Source: Xanthocytophaga flava (GTDB lineage Bacteria; Bacteroidota; Bacteroidia; Cytophagales; 172606-1). Taken from it: DNA of 64,000 nucleotides. This document shows positions 44,986 to 53,283 of the stretch, piece after piece. Positions within the stretch are counted from its first letter, which is position 1, and each line of letters starts with the position of its first letter. A program made the position numbers and the translations under genes. Below the pieces are notes generated by a model that saw only the letters and a program-made list of their open reading frames with translations, was not told where the DNA came from and ran no database searches. The DNA is taken from assembly GCA_030068525.1 (NCBI GenBank), contig JASJOS010000006.1, forward strand, positions 62,001 through 126,000. Reading direction: 5' to 3'.

Positions 44986-47673
44986 ATGCGTAATTCTCCT
45001 CTTCTATTTCGAGTGGTACTTTTGTGCTTACTCAAGTTAGCTATTGTGCCTGCAATGGCACAGATTGTTTGGCCTTCAGGTCAATTGTTGCCTTCATTTC
45101 CTGCCCCTGCACAAACACAGGATTTGATTCTTTTACGGGAAACCTCTTCTACCTGGGAAGCAGAAGGCGGGTCGCTTGGTCACAATACGGGACGTCTGGA
45201 GACAGATGGCTGGCTTTGCCAAACCGGAATAGATTCTGCTAATCGGCATATGATTTACGGACCCTATGACACTAGTTTGCTGGCAGGCCCGAATGTTGCG
45301 GAATTTCGTATGAAGACTGACAACAACACTGCCAACAATGATCCTGTAGTGGATATAGATGTCCGAAATGCTACAACAGGAGCTACTCTTGCTTTCCAAA
45401 CTATTACCCGTCAGCAATTTGCGATAGCAGGCGATTATGTCAATTTTACATTACCCTTTACCTTGCCTGCTGATCATCAGTCTATTGAATTGCGGGTATA
45501 CTGGCGGGGCACAGCTTATACAAAAGTGGACTGGGTTCGGGTACAGCAAAATAGCTCATCTGCTGAAATGTATCTGTTTGCATCCCTGAAAGGTATTGTA
45601 AACAAGACACAACCCCGTATCTTTTCCTACGAAGGAGATGCATTTGCGGAAGGACAATACACCTGGTTGCAGTCTTTAGGATTGAACTGGAATGAACCAG
45701 CCGATAAATGGAGTCTTATTACCAAATATCGTAGTGAACTGTCTGGATTAATCGTTTATGATCCGGCACAAATCCATACTATTAATCTGGCAACATTGCT
45801 GGCCAAAAATCAAAATGCACTCATCGCTTCTCCAGCTTTACTGTCAAAATTGACAGCTGCGCCGTATAATTTACCTATCTTACAGGATTTGCGTGGTCAG
45901 TTTACCAGTAAGTTACAGGTTTATCAAACCATTTATAACACCTACTGGCCAAATCTGGATCATCGGTTACTCATAGGGCTTAATCCTGACATTCATAAAT
46001 CTGCTTTGCGCGAGTATGCAACAGCATTGGGTGCAGCGGTAATCTGGTTGGATCCGAATGTGGCCGCTGAAAGTACATTACTGAATAGCTTTTTGTCATC
46101 TATGCCAGCAGGTGCAAACTATATGGGATGGTGGCCAGAAGAGGCTCCTGGAGTGCAGAGAGCTTCACAGTATGGGATTGCAACAGTTGCCAGTGACTGG
46201 GCTACTAATCTGACATTGCATAGTGGTATGCCGAGAACAGTAAACACAAAGCCTATACCAACAAAGCCTGTATTGAAAAACAAGATTTATGTAGCCTTTA
46301 TCTTAAGCGATGGTGACAACCTTCAGTATGTAGAACACCTGATGCGTAAACTTTGGAATAACCCAGACAGAGGATCTGTACCTATAGGATGGACATTGTC
46401 GCCTGCTATGCTGGATGCTATGCCTGGGGCTCTGAACTATTATTGGCAAACCTCTACCAACAATGATAACCTGATTTCAGGTCCATCGGGTTATGGGTAT
46501 GCTTATCCCAATAGTTTTCCAAACCAAACTGCCTTGGATCAGTTTGTATCCAAAACGGAAGACTATAATCGGCGGGCAGGTTTTCGGGTTGTGACTATAT
46601 GGAATACTATAACAGGAGGCATCAATCAGAACGTAGGCGAAACTTTTGCTAACTATGCTCCTTCGTTGCTTGGTCTAACCGCTCAGAATACAGGTGGTGG
46701 ACTGACTATCTATAATCAGAGTCTTCCAGGAATGGCACTGTCCTGTAACTATTGTACCAATGAACAAGCCATGAAAGATCATATAGCGGCGGCGGCGTCT
46801 GGATGGAATGGTACGTCACCACGCTTTGCCATCATTCAGGCACAACCCTGGACAGATGTCAAACCTACCAACTTTAAGAATGTAGCCAATTCGCTGGATA
46901 CAAACTATGTAGTAGTGCGTCCGGATCATATTTTCCAGCTGATTCGTGAAGCAAATAATCTTCCGGTTGAACCGAACCCAACAGGTCAGGATATTACTAA
47001 CCTCTCAGGAACGGTTAGTGCTCAATACCAGACTGGTTCTCCATCAGGAGAAGAATACACAAAGTTGATTGATAATAAAAGTAATACCAAGTATCTCACA
47101 TTCCATGCTTCAGGTTGGATACAGTACCAGGCGCCTGTCAGCTATGTGGTGAAAAGTTATACCATTACTTCTGCTAATGATTTCCCCGAACGAGATCCGT
47201 TGAGTTGGACATTGCAGGCTTCAAACAATGGCAGCACCTGGACTACTATTGATACCAGATCCAATCAGGATTTTCCCAATCGGTTCCAGACCAGAGCCTT
47301 TCGCTTCAATAATAGTACTGCCTATCGGTATTATCGGTTTAATCTAGCCAACAATACTGGTTCTATATTACAACTGGCAGAAATTGAATTGTATGGAACA
47401 GCTTCCGCTGCACGTGTTGGAAAACAAGATGAGTTAGGGGTAATAAAGATGGTTTCTCTCTATCCCAATCCAGCTTCAAGTGAGCTGATTCTTACAGGAA
47501 TAGATGAGGAGATGGAAGCCGGAGTTTACGACCTTTCCGGAAAATTGATCCTGAATAAAATAAAAATCTCCTCATCTCAACCTGTAATACCGATAAGATC
47601 ACTGAAACCCGGAATGTATTTACTTAAAACAGAAGGAAAAGAAAATAAGATATTTAAGTTTGTGAAAGAATAA
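44986..47673 (+). CDS. Secreted GxGYxYP-domain protein with discoidin-like domain and T9SS type A sorting signal
   Basis: The 895-residue protein has a signal peptide (VVLLCLLKLAIVPAMAQ), an N-terminal beta-sandwich, then the GxGYxYP region with an N-terminal part (YLFASLKGIVNKTQPRIFSY), a central AFILSDGDNLQYVEHLMRKL and the name-giving SGPSGYGYAYPNSF. A discoidin-like domain (about 665-805) includes ASGWIQYQAPVSYVVKSYTI and LSWTLQASNNGSTWTTIDTR. The last 80 residues are a T9SS type A sorting domain (VSLYPNPASSELILTGI, then LKPGMYLLKTEGKE). T9SS exports it to the surface or medium. The GxGYxYP family is a putative glycosidase-like TIM-barrel group without proven substrate. Confidence 0.9.
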   Translation: MRNSPLLFRVVLLCLLKLAIVPAMAQIVWPSGQLLPSFPAPAQTQDLILLRETSSTWEAEGGSLGHNTGRLETDGWLCQTGIDSANRHMIYGPYDTSLLAGPNVAEFRMKTDNNTANNDPVVDIDVRNATTGATLAFQTITRQQFAIAGDYVNFTLPFTLPADHQSIELRVYWRGTAYTKVDWVRVQQNSSSAEMYLFASLKGIVNKTQPRIFSYEGDAFAEGQYTWLQSLGLNWNEPADKWSLITKYRSELSGLIVYDPAQIHTINLATLLAKNQNALIASPALLSKLTAAPYNLPILQDLRGQFTSKLQVYQTIYNTYWPNLDHRLLIGLNPDIHKSALREYATALGAAVIWLDPNVAAESTLLNSFLSSMPAGANYMGWWPEEAPGVQRASQYGIATVASDWATNLTLHSGMPRTVNTKPIPTKPVLKNKIYVAFILSDGDNLQYVEHLMRKLWNNPDRGSVPIGWTLSPAMLDAMPGALNYYWQTSTNNDNLISGPSGYGYAYPNSFPNQTALDQFVSKTEDYNRRAGFRVVTIWNTITGGINQNVGETFANYAPSLLGLTAQNTGGGLTIYNQSLPGMALSCNYCTNEQAMKDHIAAAASGWNGTSPRFAIIQAQPWTDVKPTNFKNVANSLDTNYVVVRPDHIFQLIREANNLPVEPNPTGQDITNLSGTVSAQYQTGSPSGEEYTKLIDNKSNTKYLTFHASGWIQYQAPVSYVVKSYTITSANDFPERDPLSWTLQASNNGSTWTTIDTRSNQDFPNRFQTRAFRFNNSTAYRYYRFNLANNTGSILQLAEIELYGTASAARVGKQDELGVIKMVSLYPNPASSELILTGIDEEMEAGVYDLSGKLILNKIKISSSQPVIPIRSLKPGMYLLKTEGKENKIFKFVKE

Positions 47674-47678
47674 TCTGA

Positions 47679-47730
47679 TAGATAACTAAAAAAGACCTGG
47701 TAGTTGAACCAGGTCTTTTTTAGTTATCTA
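47679..47730. terminator. 23-bp perfect hairpin, bidirectional terminator
   Basis: The arm at 47679-47701 is an exact reverse complement of 47708-47730, with the loop AGTTGA. A run of six A before and six T after the GACCTGGT core provides the T-tract in either direction. It separates convergent genes, and the stop codon of the FAD oxidase (47724-47726) lies inside the right arm. Confidence 0.92.
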
Positions 47731-49250
47731 AGTGTGGTTGTAGAGTCAACAGTTGACTTGGTGTTCTTGTACTGCTGGTAAAACTTATTCTGAAAGATCT
47801 CTTGGGGATCATACTTTAGTTTCTTTTGGAAGAACGTATCAATCATTGGATAGGTAGCCTTCAACTGGTTTTGTGTAGCATGTAATCGATAGGGAAGGTA
47901 GTAAGTGCCATTTAGTTTATGTGCTGCATCAATAAGTTCTTGTGTCAGATGAGTCATATCTTGTTCTGCTTCAGAGGTGAGGGGCTGATTAAAAAACATC
48001 ACAAAGGCAAATACTTCTTCACGTGCATAGCGCAGATAGGTATCCTCATCTTTGTATACATTGCGTATTGTTACATTTAGCAGATCGGCTTGGTGCTGAG
48101 GAATAATCTGCTGAAGTTGTTTAATAAACTGTCCAAAATTTTTTCGGGGTATAAAATATTCATGCAGAATATCTGTGCGGGTAGCAGATTGATTCAGATA
48201 TAGAGCTGGACTTTCGTTCATAATCTGATTGCGGGAATAAGTATTGCCTGTCAGTGTTTTGGTAAAAAGTTTTTCAGATTGCCAACGTAATTCTTTGCCA
48301 TAGTCATCATTGCGAGACCCTTCAAAAATAGATTGTTTTAATTTAGTGAAAGAAGGATCTGTCAATGGATAATCTTTTGTAGCGGGAGCTTTGTATTCAA
48401 AATAGTTGAGCATGGCTTTCTGGAGAAAATCTTTCTTATTTACATTCAATCTTCCATATACCATTCGTGCTTTCGGATTTTGATTAATGTATTTTTGGTA
48501 TGAATCCAGATAGTCAGTAGCTGGAACTGTGATTCGTTGATAGGTGTATAATTCATTGGGAACTGTTTGTAGCTGTACATCAATGATGATTCCGAAGAGT
48601 CCATATCCCCCCAGAACAAGAGAAAACAATTCCTCATTTTCAGTACGGCTACATGTCACTAACCTACCATTGACTTTTAGTAACCGAAAAGACTGTACTG
48701 TAGAGGCGATAGGAGGTTTGTTATGTTGCCAGCCATGACAGTTTACACTGATAGAACCTCCTACTGAAAAAGCATTGTCTGATTGCATGATCGAGACTGC
48801 TCTGTTATAGTGATTTAAATAAGGAATTACTTCTGACCATAATGCTCCTGATCCAACAGTGAGAATGTTTGTAGTGGTATCCAATGTGAGAGCACGAAAA
48901 GGCAGCATATCAACTTGTATGCCATTAGGTGCAATCGTATGACCTCCCATGCTATGTTTAGCTCCAGCTATAGATACCTGAAGATGATTAGTTCTGGCAT
49001 AGGATAGTAATGAAATTAACTGCTGAATAGCAGAGTCAGCAGTAGAAGATACTAGGACAAGAGAATCTATCGGACTGTGATTAAGTCGGCTGACATCGTT
49101 GGTAAAGCCTTTCTCGGATGAAGAAAAACCTGCATCTGTGAAATACATATGTTTGGTTAAATGCAGGATGGGGCGAATAAGAAAAATTATCGCAATGATA
49201 CTGAGCAGAAGAAGACTGTAACGAATGACCTTTTTTCGGGTTAATGGCAT
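47724..49250 (-). CDS. FAD-binding oxidoreductase of the VAO/aldonolactone oxidase type, membrane-anchored
   Basis: After an N-terminal hydrophobic helix (SLLLLSIIAIIFLIRPI, residues 12-28) comes a PCMH-type FAD domain (about 60-235). It has VSIAGAKHSMGGHTI, TVGSGALWSEVIPYLNHY, SDNAFSVGGSISVNCHGWQH and LVLGGYGLFGIIIDVQL. The C-terminal part resembles sugar-lactone oxidases (ALO/gulonolactone type), with a substrate cap and QNKFYQQY at the end. These enzymes oxidise sugar lactones or alcohols and pass electrons to oxygen or another acceptor. The GAKHS motif takes the place of the usual histidine region for covalent flavin, so covalent attachment is possible but not shown. Confidence 0.87.
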   Translation of the reverse strand: MPLTRKKVIRYSLLLLSIIAIIFLIRPILHLTKHMYFTDAGFSSSEKGFTNDVSRLNHSPIDSLVLVSSTADSAIQQLISLLSYARTNHLQVSIAGAKHSMGGHTIAPNGIQVDMLPFRALTLDTTTNILTVGSGALWSEVIPYLNHYNRAVSIMQSDNAFSVGGSISVNCHGWQHNKPPIASTVQSFRLLKVNGRLVTCSRTENEELFSLVLGGYGLFGIIIDVQLQTVPNELYTYQRITVPATDYLDSYQKYINQNPKARMVYGRLNVNKKDFLQKAMLNYFEYKAPATKDYPLTDPSFTKLKQSIFEGSRNDDYGKELRWQSEKLFTKTLTGNTYSRNQIMNESPALYLNQSATRTDILHEYFIPRKNFGQFIKQLQQIIPQHQADLLNVTIRNVYKDEDTYLRYAREEVFAFVMFFNQPLTSEAEQDMTHLTQELIDAAHKLNGTYYLPYRLHATQNQLKATYPMIDTFFQKKLKYDPQEIFQNKFYQQYKNTKSTVDSTTTLR

Positions 49251-49364
49251 TGATCAGTGAGTAGTATGGGTATTGATGAAAAAAAAGTATTGAAGTAAAC
49301 ATTAATCCAAATTCATAAGAAGGAGGTAAATCGAGGAAATTGATGTATTTTTGTAGGATTATCA

Positions 49365-49724
49365 ATGTTCGACTACATGTTAGAGGCTGTTTCCTATATT
49401 TTCATCATCTACTTGTTTATCTATTTTATACCATCAGCTATTGGTTACAAAAAGCCAAATGCAAAGTGGATTATTGGCGTAAATGTGTTGCTGGGGTGGA
49501 CTGTGATCGGGTGGATCATTGCTATGATCTGGGCGGTAAGAAAGGAAAGCAAACCTGACAGATCTATTGAGGCGAATCAGAAACGAATAAATAAGGCTTT
49601 ACAAGAACTGGAAGATAGCCATAAAAGGGGAGCACTTTCAGATATAGAATATCAGATAAAGCGTAGAGAGATAATCTTTGGACCAGAAGAAGAAAAATCT
49701 GGAGCAACTGAGAAAATATCCTGA
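49365..49724 (+). CDS. Superinfection-immunity-type membrane protein with SHOCT-like tail
   Basis: Two hydrophobic helices, YIFIIYLFIYFIPSAIGYKK and VNVLLGWTVIGWIIAMIWAV, match the superinfection immunity (Imm-like) membrane family. That family is named after phage proteins that block entry of further phage DNA but is widespread in bacterial chromosomes. The tail (about 68-105) has INKALQELEDSHKRGALSDI, a short oligomerisation-type SHOCT motif. The 119-residue protein sits alone and ends 31 bases before a strong terminator. A role in phage exclusion is a family-based guess only. Confidence 0.78.
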   Translation: MFDYMLEAVSYIFIIYLFIYFIPSAIGYKKPNAKWIIGVNVLLGWTVIGWIIAMIWAVRKESKPDRSIEANQKRINKALQELEDSHKRGALSDIEYQIKRREIIFGPEEEKSGATEKIS

Positions 49725-49755
49725 GAAGATTAATAGATGAGTTGTATAGATTCTG

Positions 49756-49791
49756 AAGCCCGGCTTATCAAGTCGGGCTTTTTTTATTTTT
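49756..49791 (+). terminator. Rho-independent terminator of the superinfection-immunity gene
   Basis: AAGCCCGGCTT at 49756-49766 pairs with AAGTCGGGCTT at 49770-49780 with one G-T wobble and a 3-base loop, followed by a seven-T run. It separates this gene from the tRNA. Confidence 0.9.
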
Positions 49792-49852
49792 AAAAAATAT
49801 TTATCTACGCGAATAGGCTGCGCAGTAGGGTGTTTGTTTTGTATCATCAAAC

Positions 49853-49927
49853 GGTAAATGTAGTGTAGCGGAAGCATGACAGTGTGTGAAGCTGTTGGGG
49901 TGGGTTCGAGGCCCATCATTTACCCCA
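49853..49927 (+). tRNA. tRNA-His (anticodon GTG), divergent form
   Basis: A cloverleaf can be drawn by eye. The acceptor GTAAATG (49854-49860) pairs with CATTTAC (49917-49923). G at 49853 pairs with discriminator C at 49924, the histidine identity signature, and CCA is encoded at 49925-49927. The anticodon stem ACAGT/GCTGT (one wobble) closes the loop GTGTGAA with U33 and anticodon GTG at 49886-49888. The T arm is GTGGG/CCCAT with loop TTCGAGG. The D arm is weak (GTGT/GCAT with two wobbles) and its loop is only AGCGGAA. The variable loop TGGG lacks the usual C48. It may be a minor or mobile-element-type tRNA-His. Confidence 0.75.
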
Positions 49928-50050
49928 ATGATTTTGTGTCGTAGTATAGGATTTCTTCGTCTCCAAACACAACAGAGCCTATACGGTTGTTACCAAGATC
50001 AGACATTGAACGGTGTGTAATGCATCGGTTGATACCAAATAGTAGTACAG

Positions 50051-50090
50051 ATACCTCAGATGGTTTCCCTCTGAGGTATTTTTCTTTTTC
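50051..50090 (+). terminator. Terminator downstream of tRNA-His
   Basis: ATACCTCAGA at 50051-50060 pairs perfectly with 50070-50079 around a 9-base loop, followed by TTTTTCTTTTT. It lies 123 bases after the tRNA CCA end, so the transcript would carry an unexplained 3' segment. On the other strand the ECF sigma gene ends at 50111. Confidence 0.85.
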
Positions 50091-50110
50091 AGAAATATAC
50101 AACTTCGCTA

Positions 50111-50965
50111 CTAATCTTTTTCTCTTATCCAGATATTTTTCAGTTTTTCGGGATCTATAATTATACTGATACGAAATATTTTTCCATTGTCAGGAGAAAT
50201 ACTCAAAACCTGACAAACTTTTACTTGATCTCCTATATAATACAATATAGCAGGTTGGTGATTGATTTCTGTATACTGTGATGAAAAGTGAATATGGTAT
50301 TTCTCATAGGTATACAGCAACAGATCGGACACAGCTGTATTGCCCGTGCAGATTTTCTTAAATACATTCAGATTTTTGCCTCCATCAGCTACAAAGACAA
50401 TGTCTTCTGCCAGAAGGTTTTCAAGCATTTTCATATCTCTGGAGCGTATTGCTTCCACATATTTGTCAAGAATTCCATCCGGTACAGAGTCCTTGTGTAC
50501 CTTTTGTTGTGTAAGTAGGGTAGGGTTTATTTTGCTTTTGGCCCGACTGAGTAGTTTTCGCGAATTTTCAACAGTACTGGAAAGCAAGTCTGCAATTTCT
50601 TCGTGTGAATAATTGAATCCTTCTTTGAGAATAAATACTGCCCGTTCTTTAGGATTGAGTTGTTCCAGTAAAATGAGCAGCGAATATGAAACAATGTCGC
50701 TGAGGTTAATATTGGTATCAGCTCTTTCTGTGGCTATAGGTTCCGGAAGCGAATTGCTTTCACGAACCAGCTTCTTTTTCTTATTTTTTACATTAATAGC
50801 TGTGTTGATGACACTTCGGATCAGATATCCTTTTTCGTTCTGAATTCCTTCATGCGGTGTGGTCAGATAAGAAGATAACACATCCTGTACAATATCTTTT
50901 GCATCTTCCCAGGAACCCAGAATGTTATAAGCATAGGGGAACAATAAATTGCGATAGTCTTTCAT
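50111..50965 (-). CDS. ECF41-type RNA polymerase sigma factor with SnoaL-like C-terminal domain
   Basis: Start 50965 (MKDYRNLLFPYAYNILGSWE) puts sigma region 2 at the N-terminus; the longer frame from 51055 adds 30 unrelated residues. Region 2 has DAKDIVQDVLSSYL and region 4 has LNPKERAVFILKEGFNYSHE followed by EIADLLSSTVENSRKLLSRA. A SnoaL-like domain follows (about 165-280). The ECF41 signature motifs are recognisable: LPEP in NSLPEPIAT, DGGK in VFVADGGKN and DPEKL near the C-terminus. In ECF41 factors the C-terminal domain controls activity instead of a separate anti-sigma factor. Its usual target partner, a carboxymuconolactone decarboxylase, lies directly upstream in the same direction. 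Confidence 0.9.
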   Translation of the reverse strand: MKDYRNLLFPYAYNILGSWEDAKDIVQDVLSSYLTTPHEGIQNEKGYLIRSVINTAINVKNKKKKLVRESNSLPEPIATERADTNINLSDIVSYSLLILLEQLNPKERAVFILKEGFNYSHEEIADLLSSTVENSRKLLSRAKSKINPTLLTQQKVHKDSVPDGILDKYVEAIRSRDMKMLENLLAEDIVFVADGGKNLNVFKKICTGNTAVSDLLLYTYEKYHIHFSSQYTEINHQPAILYYIGDQVKVCQVLSISPDNGKIFRISIIIDPEKLKNIWIREKD

Positions 50966-51060
50966 GGTATTATTACTAATGTTTGATAGATAAGAAAGTT
51001 TGGATTTCTCTATCAATAGATTCAATAAAAAGTGGAGTACCAGAATGTACTCCATTGAAA

Positions 51061-51531
51061 TTATACAGTGACTAGTGCCTGATTGGGTTGATAGAAGCCA
51101 GGTACTGTACCAAATGTCTTGTTAATACGGTTCCAGCTATTGGTAAGAGCTACTGCCAGAGCCAGGTCAGCAATTTCGGCTTTGGTAAAGAATACCAATA
51201 GCTTTTCAAATAAAGCATCTGACACTTCTTCCTGACTAATGTTGGTTAATACTTCTGCGAATTCCAATACGACTCGTTCCTGGTCTGAAAAATAAGGAGT
51301 TTCTCTCCATACTATCAGCGAATATAAACGTTGTTCGGATTCACCTGCATGAATCGCATCTTTATGGTGCATATCTATACAAAAGGCACATCCGTTAATC
51401 TGAGATACGCGATAGGCAATCAGTTCGAACAAACGGGCATCCACAGTCGATCTTTTTAGATACATTCCTGATTTTAATAAACCTTCCATAAAACCTTTGG
51501 AGGCATCCTGAAATTCAATACGTGCAGTCAT
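51061..51531 (-). CDS. Carboxymuconolactone decarboxylase family protein (AhpD-like)
   Basis: The 156-residue protein belongs to the AhpD/CMD fold: helical, with LFELIAYRVSQINGCAFCID and MHHKDAIHAGE. This gives the catalytic CxxC (CAFC) and the histidine (MHHKDA) of peroxidase-type members. It ends with LALAVALTNSWNRINKTFGT. The intact CxxC suggests thiol peroxidase or disulphide reductase activity rather than decarboxylation. It precedes the ECF41 sigma gene, and upstream is a promoter-like pair typical of ECF41 regulation. The two genes are probably one operon. Confidence 0.92.
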   Translation of the reverse strand: MTARIEFQDASKGFMEGLLKSGMYLKRSTVDARLFELIAYRVSQINGCAFCIDMHHKDAIHAGESEQRLYSLIVWRETPYFSDQERVVLEFAEVLTNISQEEVSDALFEKLLVFFTKAEIADLALAVALTNSWNRINKTFGTVPGFYQPNQALVTV

Positions 51532-51563
51532 GGTCGTTATTATTTAAGTGAATTTGTACTAAT

Positions 51564-51590
51564 GACAAACCAGTCAGACAAAACGTGACA
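51564..51590 (-). promoter_or_regulatory. Candidate ECF41-type promoter of the CMD-sigma operon
   Basis: On the minus strand TGTCACG (51590-51584) is followed after 16 bases by TGTC (51567-51564). ECF41 promoters carry TGTCACA and CGTC about 16 bases apart, so each box differs from consensus by one base. Transcription would begin some 25 bases before the CMD start at 51531. Confidence 0.65.
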
Positions 51591-51649
51591 GACTTTTTTA
51601 TTTTTTTCAGAACCAGGGTTGTATTTAGTCAAAATAGCCGAAAAAGAGT

Positions 51650-52531
51650 TTATCGGAAAGAGTAATACCCAAACAGCGCAATGAGACAAAACAGAATAAA
51701 TGTGATGGTATAACTAGCTAGCAGCAATCCAAATTTCAGACTTGTTTTAAAATAGTTTTGTCCATATACACGCTTTAATGCAAAATACAAATAGAGCAAT
51801 ATGCCTCCTGTAAAAGTCAGCATTAGAGTTCGGTTAAGAAATGCCATACCTGCCAGTAGATACGAGCTGATGAGCATGTAGACAAGCAATACTACAAAGA
51901 CAAACGAGTGAAAGTGCAGGGAAAAAATAAGATGTTCCATGTAATATCGCCGCTGGCGCCAGTATAACATGGCCTGAATCAACCCATACAATGGCACCAT
52001 TACGAAAAACAATTTGGGAAGTGTGGAATCAAAGAAGCTATCCCAGAACGCATCTTCCACTGTAATAATATCATTTTCCTGATCTCTGGCTGCATAGTCT
52101 TCATCAATATCATGTTTCAGTTCTTCAAGTTCCGTAGAAGAGATTTCCTGCGAATCCGACTGGTATTGAAGGCGACTAGGTTTATTTACAGCAAGCATCA
52201 GAAAAGCCAGCAGACTTATGGTGAGATACATTCGTAAAGGAGGTATATATCGTGCTCGTCGTCCCTGAATATATTCAATGCTAAGGAATCCAGGCCGGAA
52301 TAGGAGTGGTAACAGACTTCGAAATACTTTAGAGTCAAAAGAGAAATAATCTTCCAGAAATTCTTTCACCACCATGCCAAAAGATTCTACTTTAGGCTCT
52401 GTTGACTGTCCACAATCCGGACAAAACGAAAAGGTTGGTTTTAGCTCTGATCCACAATTGGCACAGGTGAGAGGCAATGGTAGTGTTTGGACTGTTTCAG
52501 TTTGTGTTGATGTTAAGTCGGTCGCAGACAT
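51650..52531 (-). CDS. DUF3667 family membrane protein with zinc ribbon
   Basis: A zinc-ribbon motif at residues about 23-42 (CANCGSELKPTFSFCPDCGQ) is followed by the DUF3667 core: FLEDYFSFDSKVFRSLLPLL, FRPGFLSIEYIQGRRARYIP and PLRMYLTISLLAFLML. An acidic loop (about 115-165) follows, then four further membrane helices. The family is common in Bacteroidota and has no known function. The zinc ribbon presumably faces the cytoplasm. The gene ends 118 bases before the CMD start, in the same direction, but the promoter candidate between them suggests separate transcription. Confidence 0.9.
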   Translation of the reverse strand: MSATDLTSTQTETVQTLPLPLTCANCGSELKPTFSFCPDCGQSTEPKVESFGMVVKEFLEDYFSFDSKVFRSLLPLLFRPGFLSIEYIQGRRARYIPPLRMYLTISLLAFLMLAVNKPSRLQYQSDSQEISSTELEELKHDIDEDYAARDQENDIITVEDAFWDSFFDSTLPKLFFVMVPLYGLIQAMLYWRQRRYYMEHLIFSLHFHSFVFVVLLVYMLISSYLLAGMAFLNRTLMLTFTGGILLYLYFALKRVYGQNYFKTSLKFGLLLASYTITFILFCLIALFGYYSFR

Positions 52532-52682
52532 GGGTTTACGAAAAGGATAACATTGCTAAGTTACATAGTTTGGAAAAAATGTGTTAACTTATGCTGAAAA
52601 ATTATATTTTTTTCAGAAATTGCCTCCTCAGCAAACAATCCCATCGTTAAATTTTCGGCATAGTAGTGCCTTGTATAACTGA

Positions 52683-53024
52683 ATGTTCCGTATTGTAAAC
52701 CTTTTTCGAGCCAGCTTTTTAGCCGTTGCTTTGACGTTTATAATCGTCTTTCAGTCAAAAGCACAGCAAACCGCGCCAGAAAAAAAAGATGACAAGCCTG
52801 CTACAGAGCAAAAGCAGGAGAGTTCTTTCGGAAATGTTATGTTAAAACTGGGAAAAGGTTTAATGAAAGAAGTTTCCCGTCGTTTGAATCTGGAAGAGAC
52901 AGAGATTATTACTGTTAAGAAAGAAACCTCTGAGGACGGTCGGGAAAAATACAGGGTAAATACAGGCAAATTCTCCTTCACCGTTCGGAAGAAAAACAAA
53001 CAGGATACTACAGGGCATAAATAA
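52683..53024 (+). CDS. Small exported hypothetical protein (113 aa)
   Basis: A signal peptide (FLAVALTFIIVFQSKAQ, cleavage near residue 28) precedes a short acidic-basic linker and a conserved-looking C-terminal half. That half has FGNVMLKLGKGLMKEVSRRL and a beta hairpin ITVKKETSEDGREKYRVNTG followed by KFSFTVRKK. I do not recognise the family. Its charged, small form fits a periplasmic or surface-attached protein. It diverges from the DUF3667 gene with 151 bases between starts. Confidence 0.6.
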   Translation: MFRIVNLFRASFLAVALTFIIVFQSKAQQTAPEKKDDKPATEQKQESSFGNVMLKLGKGLMKEVSRRLNLEETEIITVKKETSEDGREKYRVNTGKFSFTVRKKNKQDTTGHK

Positions 53025-53283
53025 CCTGCTTTCTTGTTCGTTGTATTTATATATTTCCTCCCTATTGAATCCTTTCCACTAATATACCGTAGAAAATCTA
53101 TACAGTTAATTACTTTCTATTCGTTTTTCGAAAGGTTACTTTTTTGTATTGCAGGCATAAAGGAAACGAATGTATAATTAGTTACATGGAGTAATTTTAT
53201 ATCTTTCCTAAGGATGCTTACTATTGGGCTTCTAATGGAACTAAAGATAGAGATATTCCAAAGCTCTTATGTCGCTCTAATAA

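Noticed and set aside
49930..50000. Second tRNA downstream of tRNA-His
   Set aside because: A 7-bp acceptor-like pairing exists, but there is no proper anticodon stem-loop, no TTC-type T loop and no CCA. Kept only as an unexplained segment.
49920..50102. 60-codon minus-strand reading frame beside the sigma gene
   Set aside because: It overlaps the end of the tRNA and contains a strong hairpin terminator, and has no domain or signal; the open frame is probably chance.
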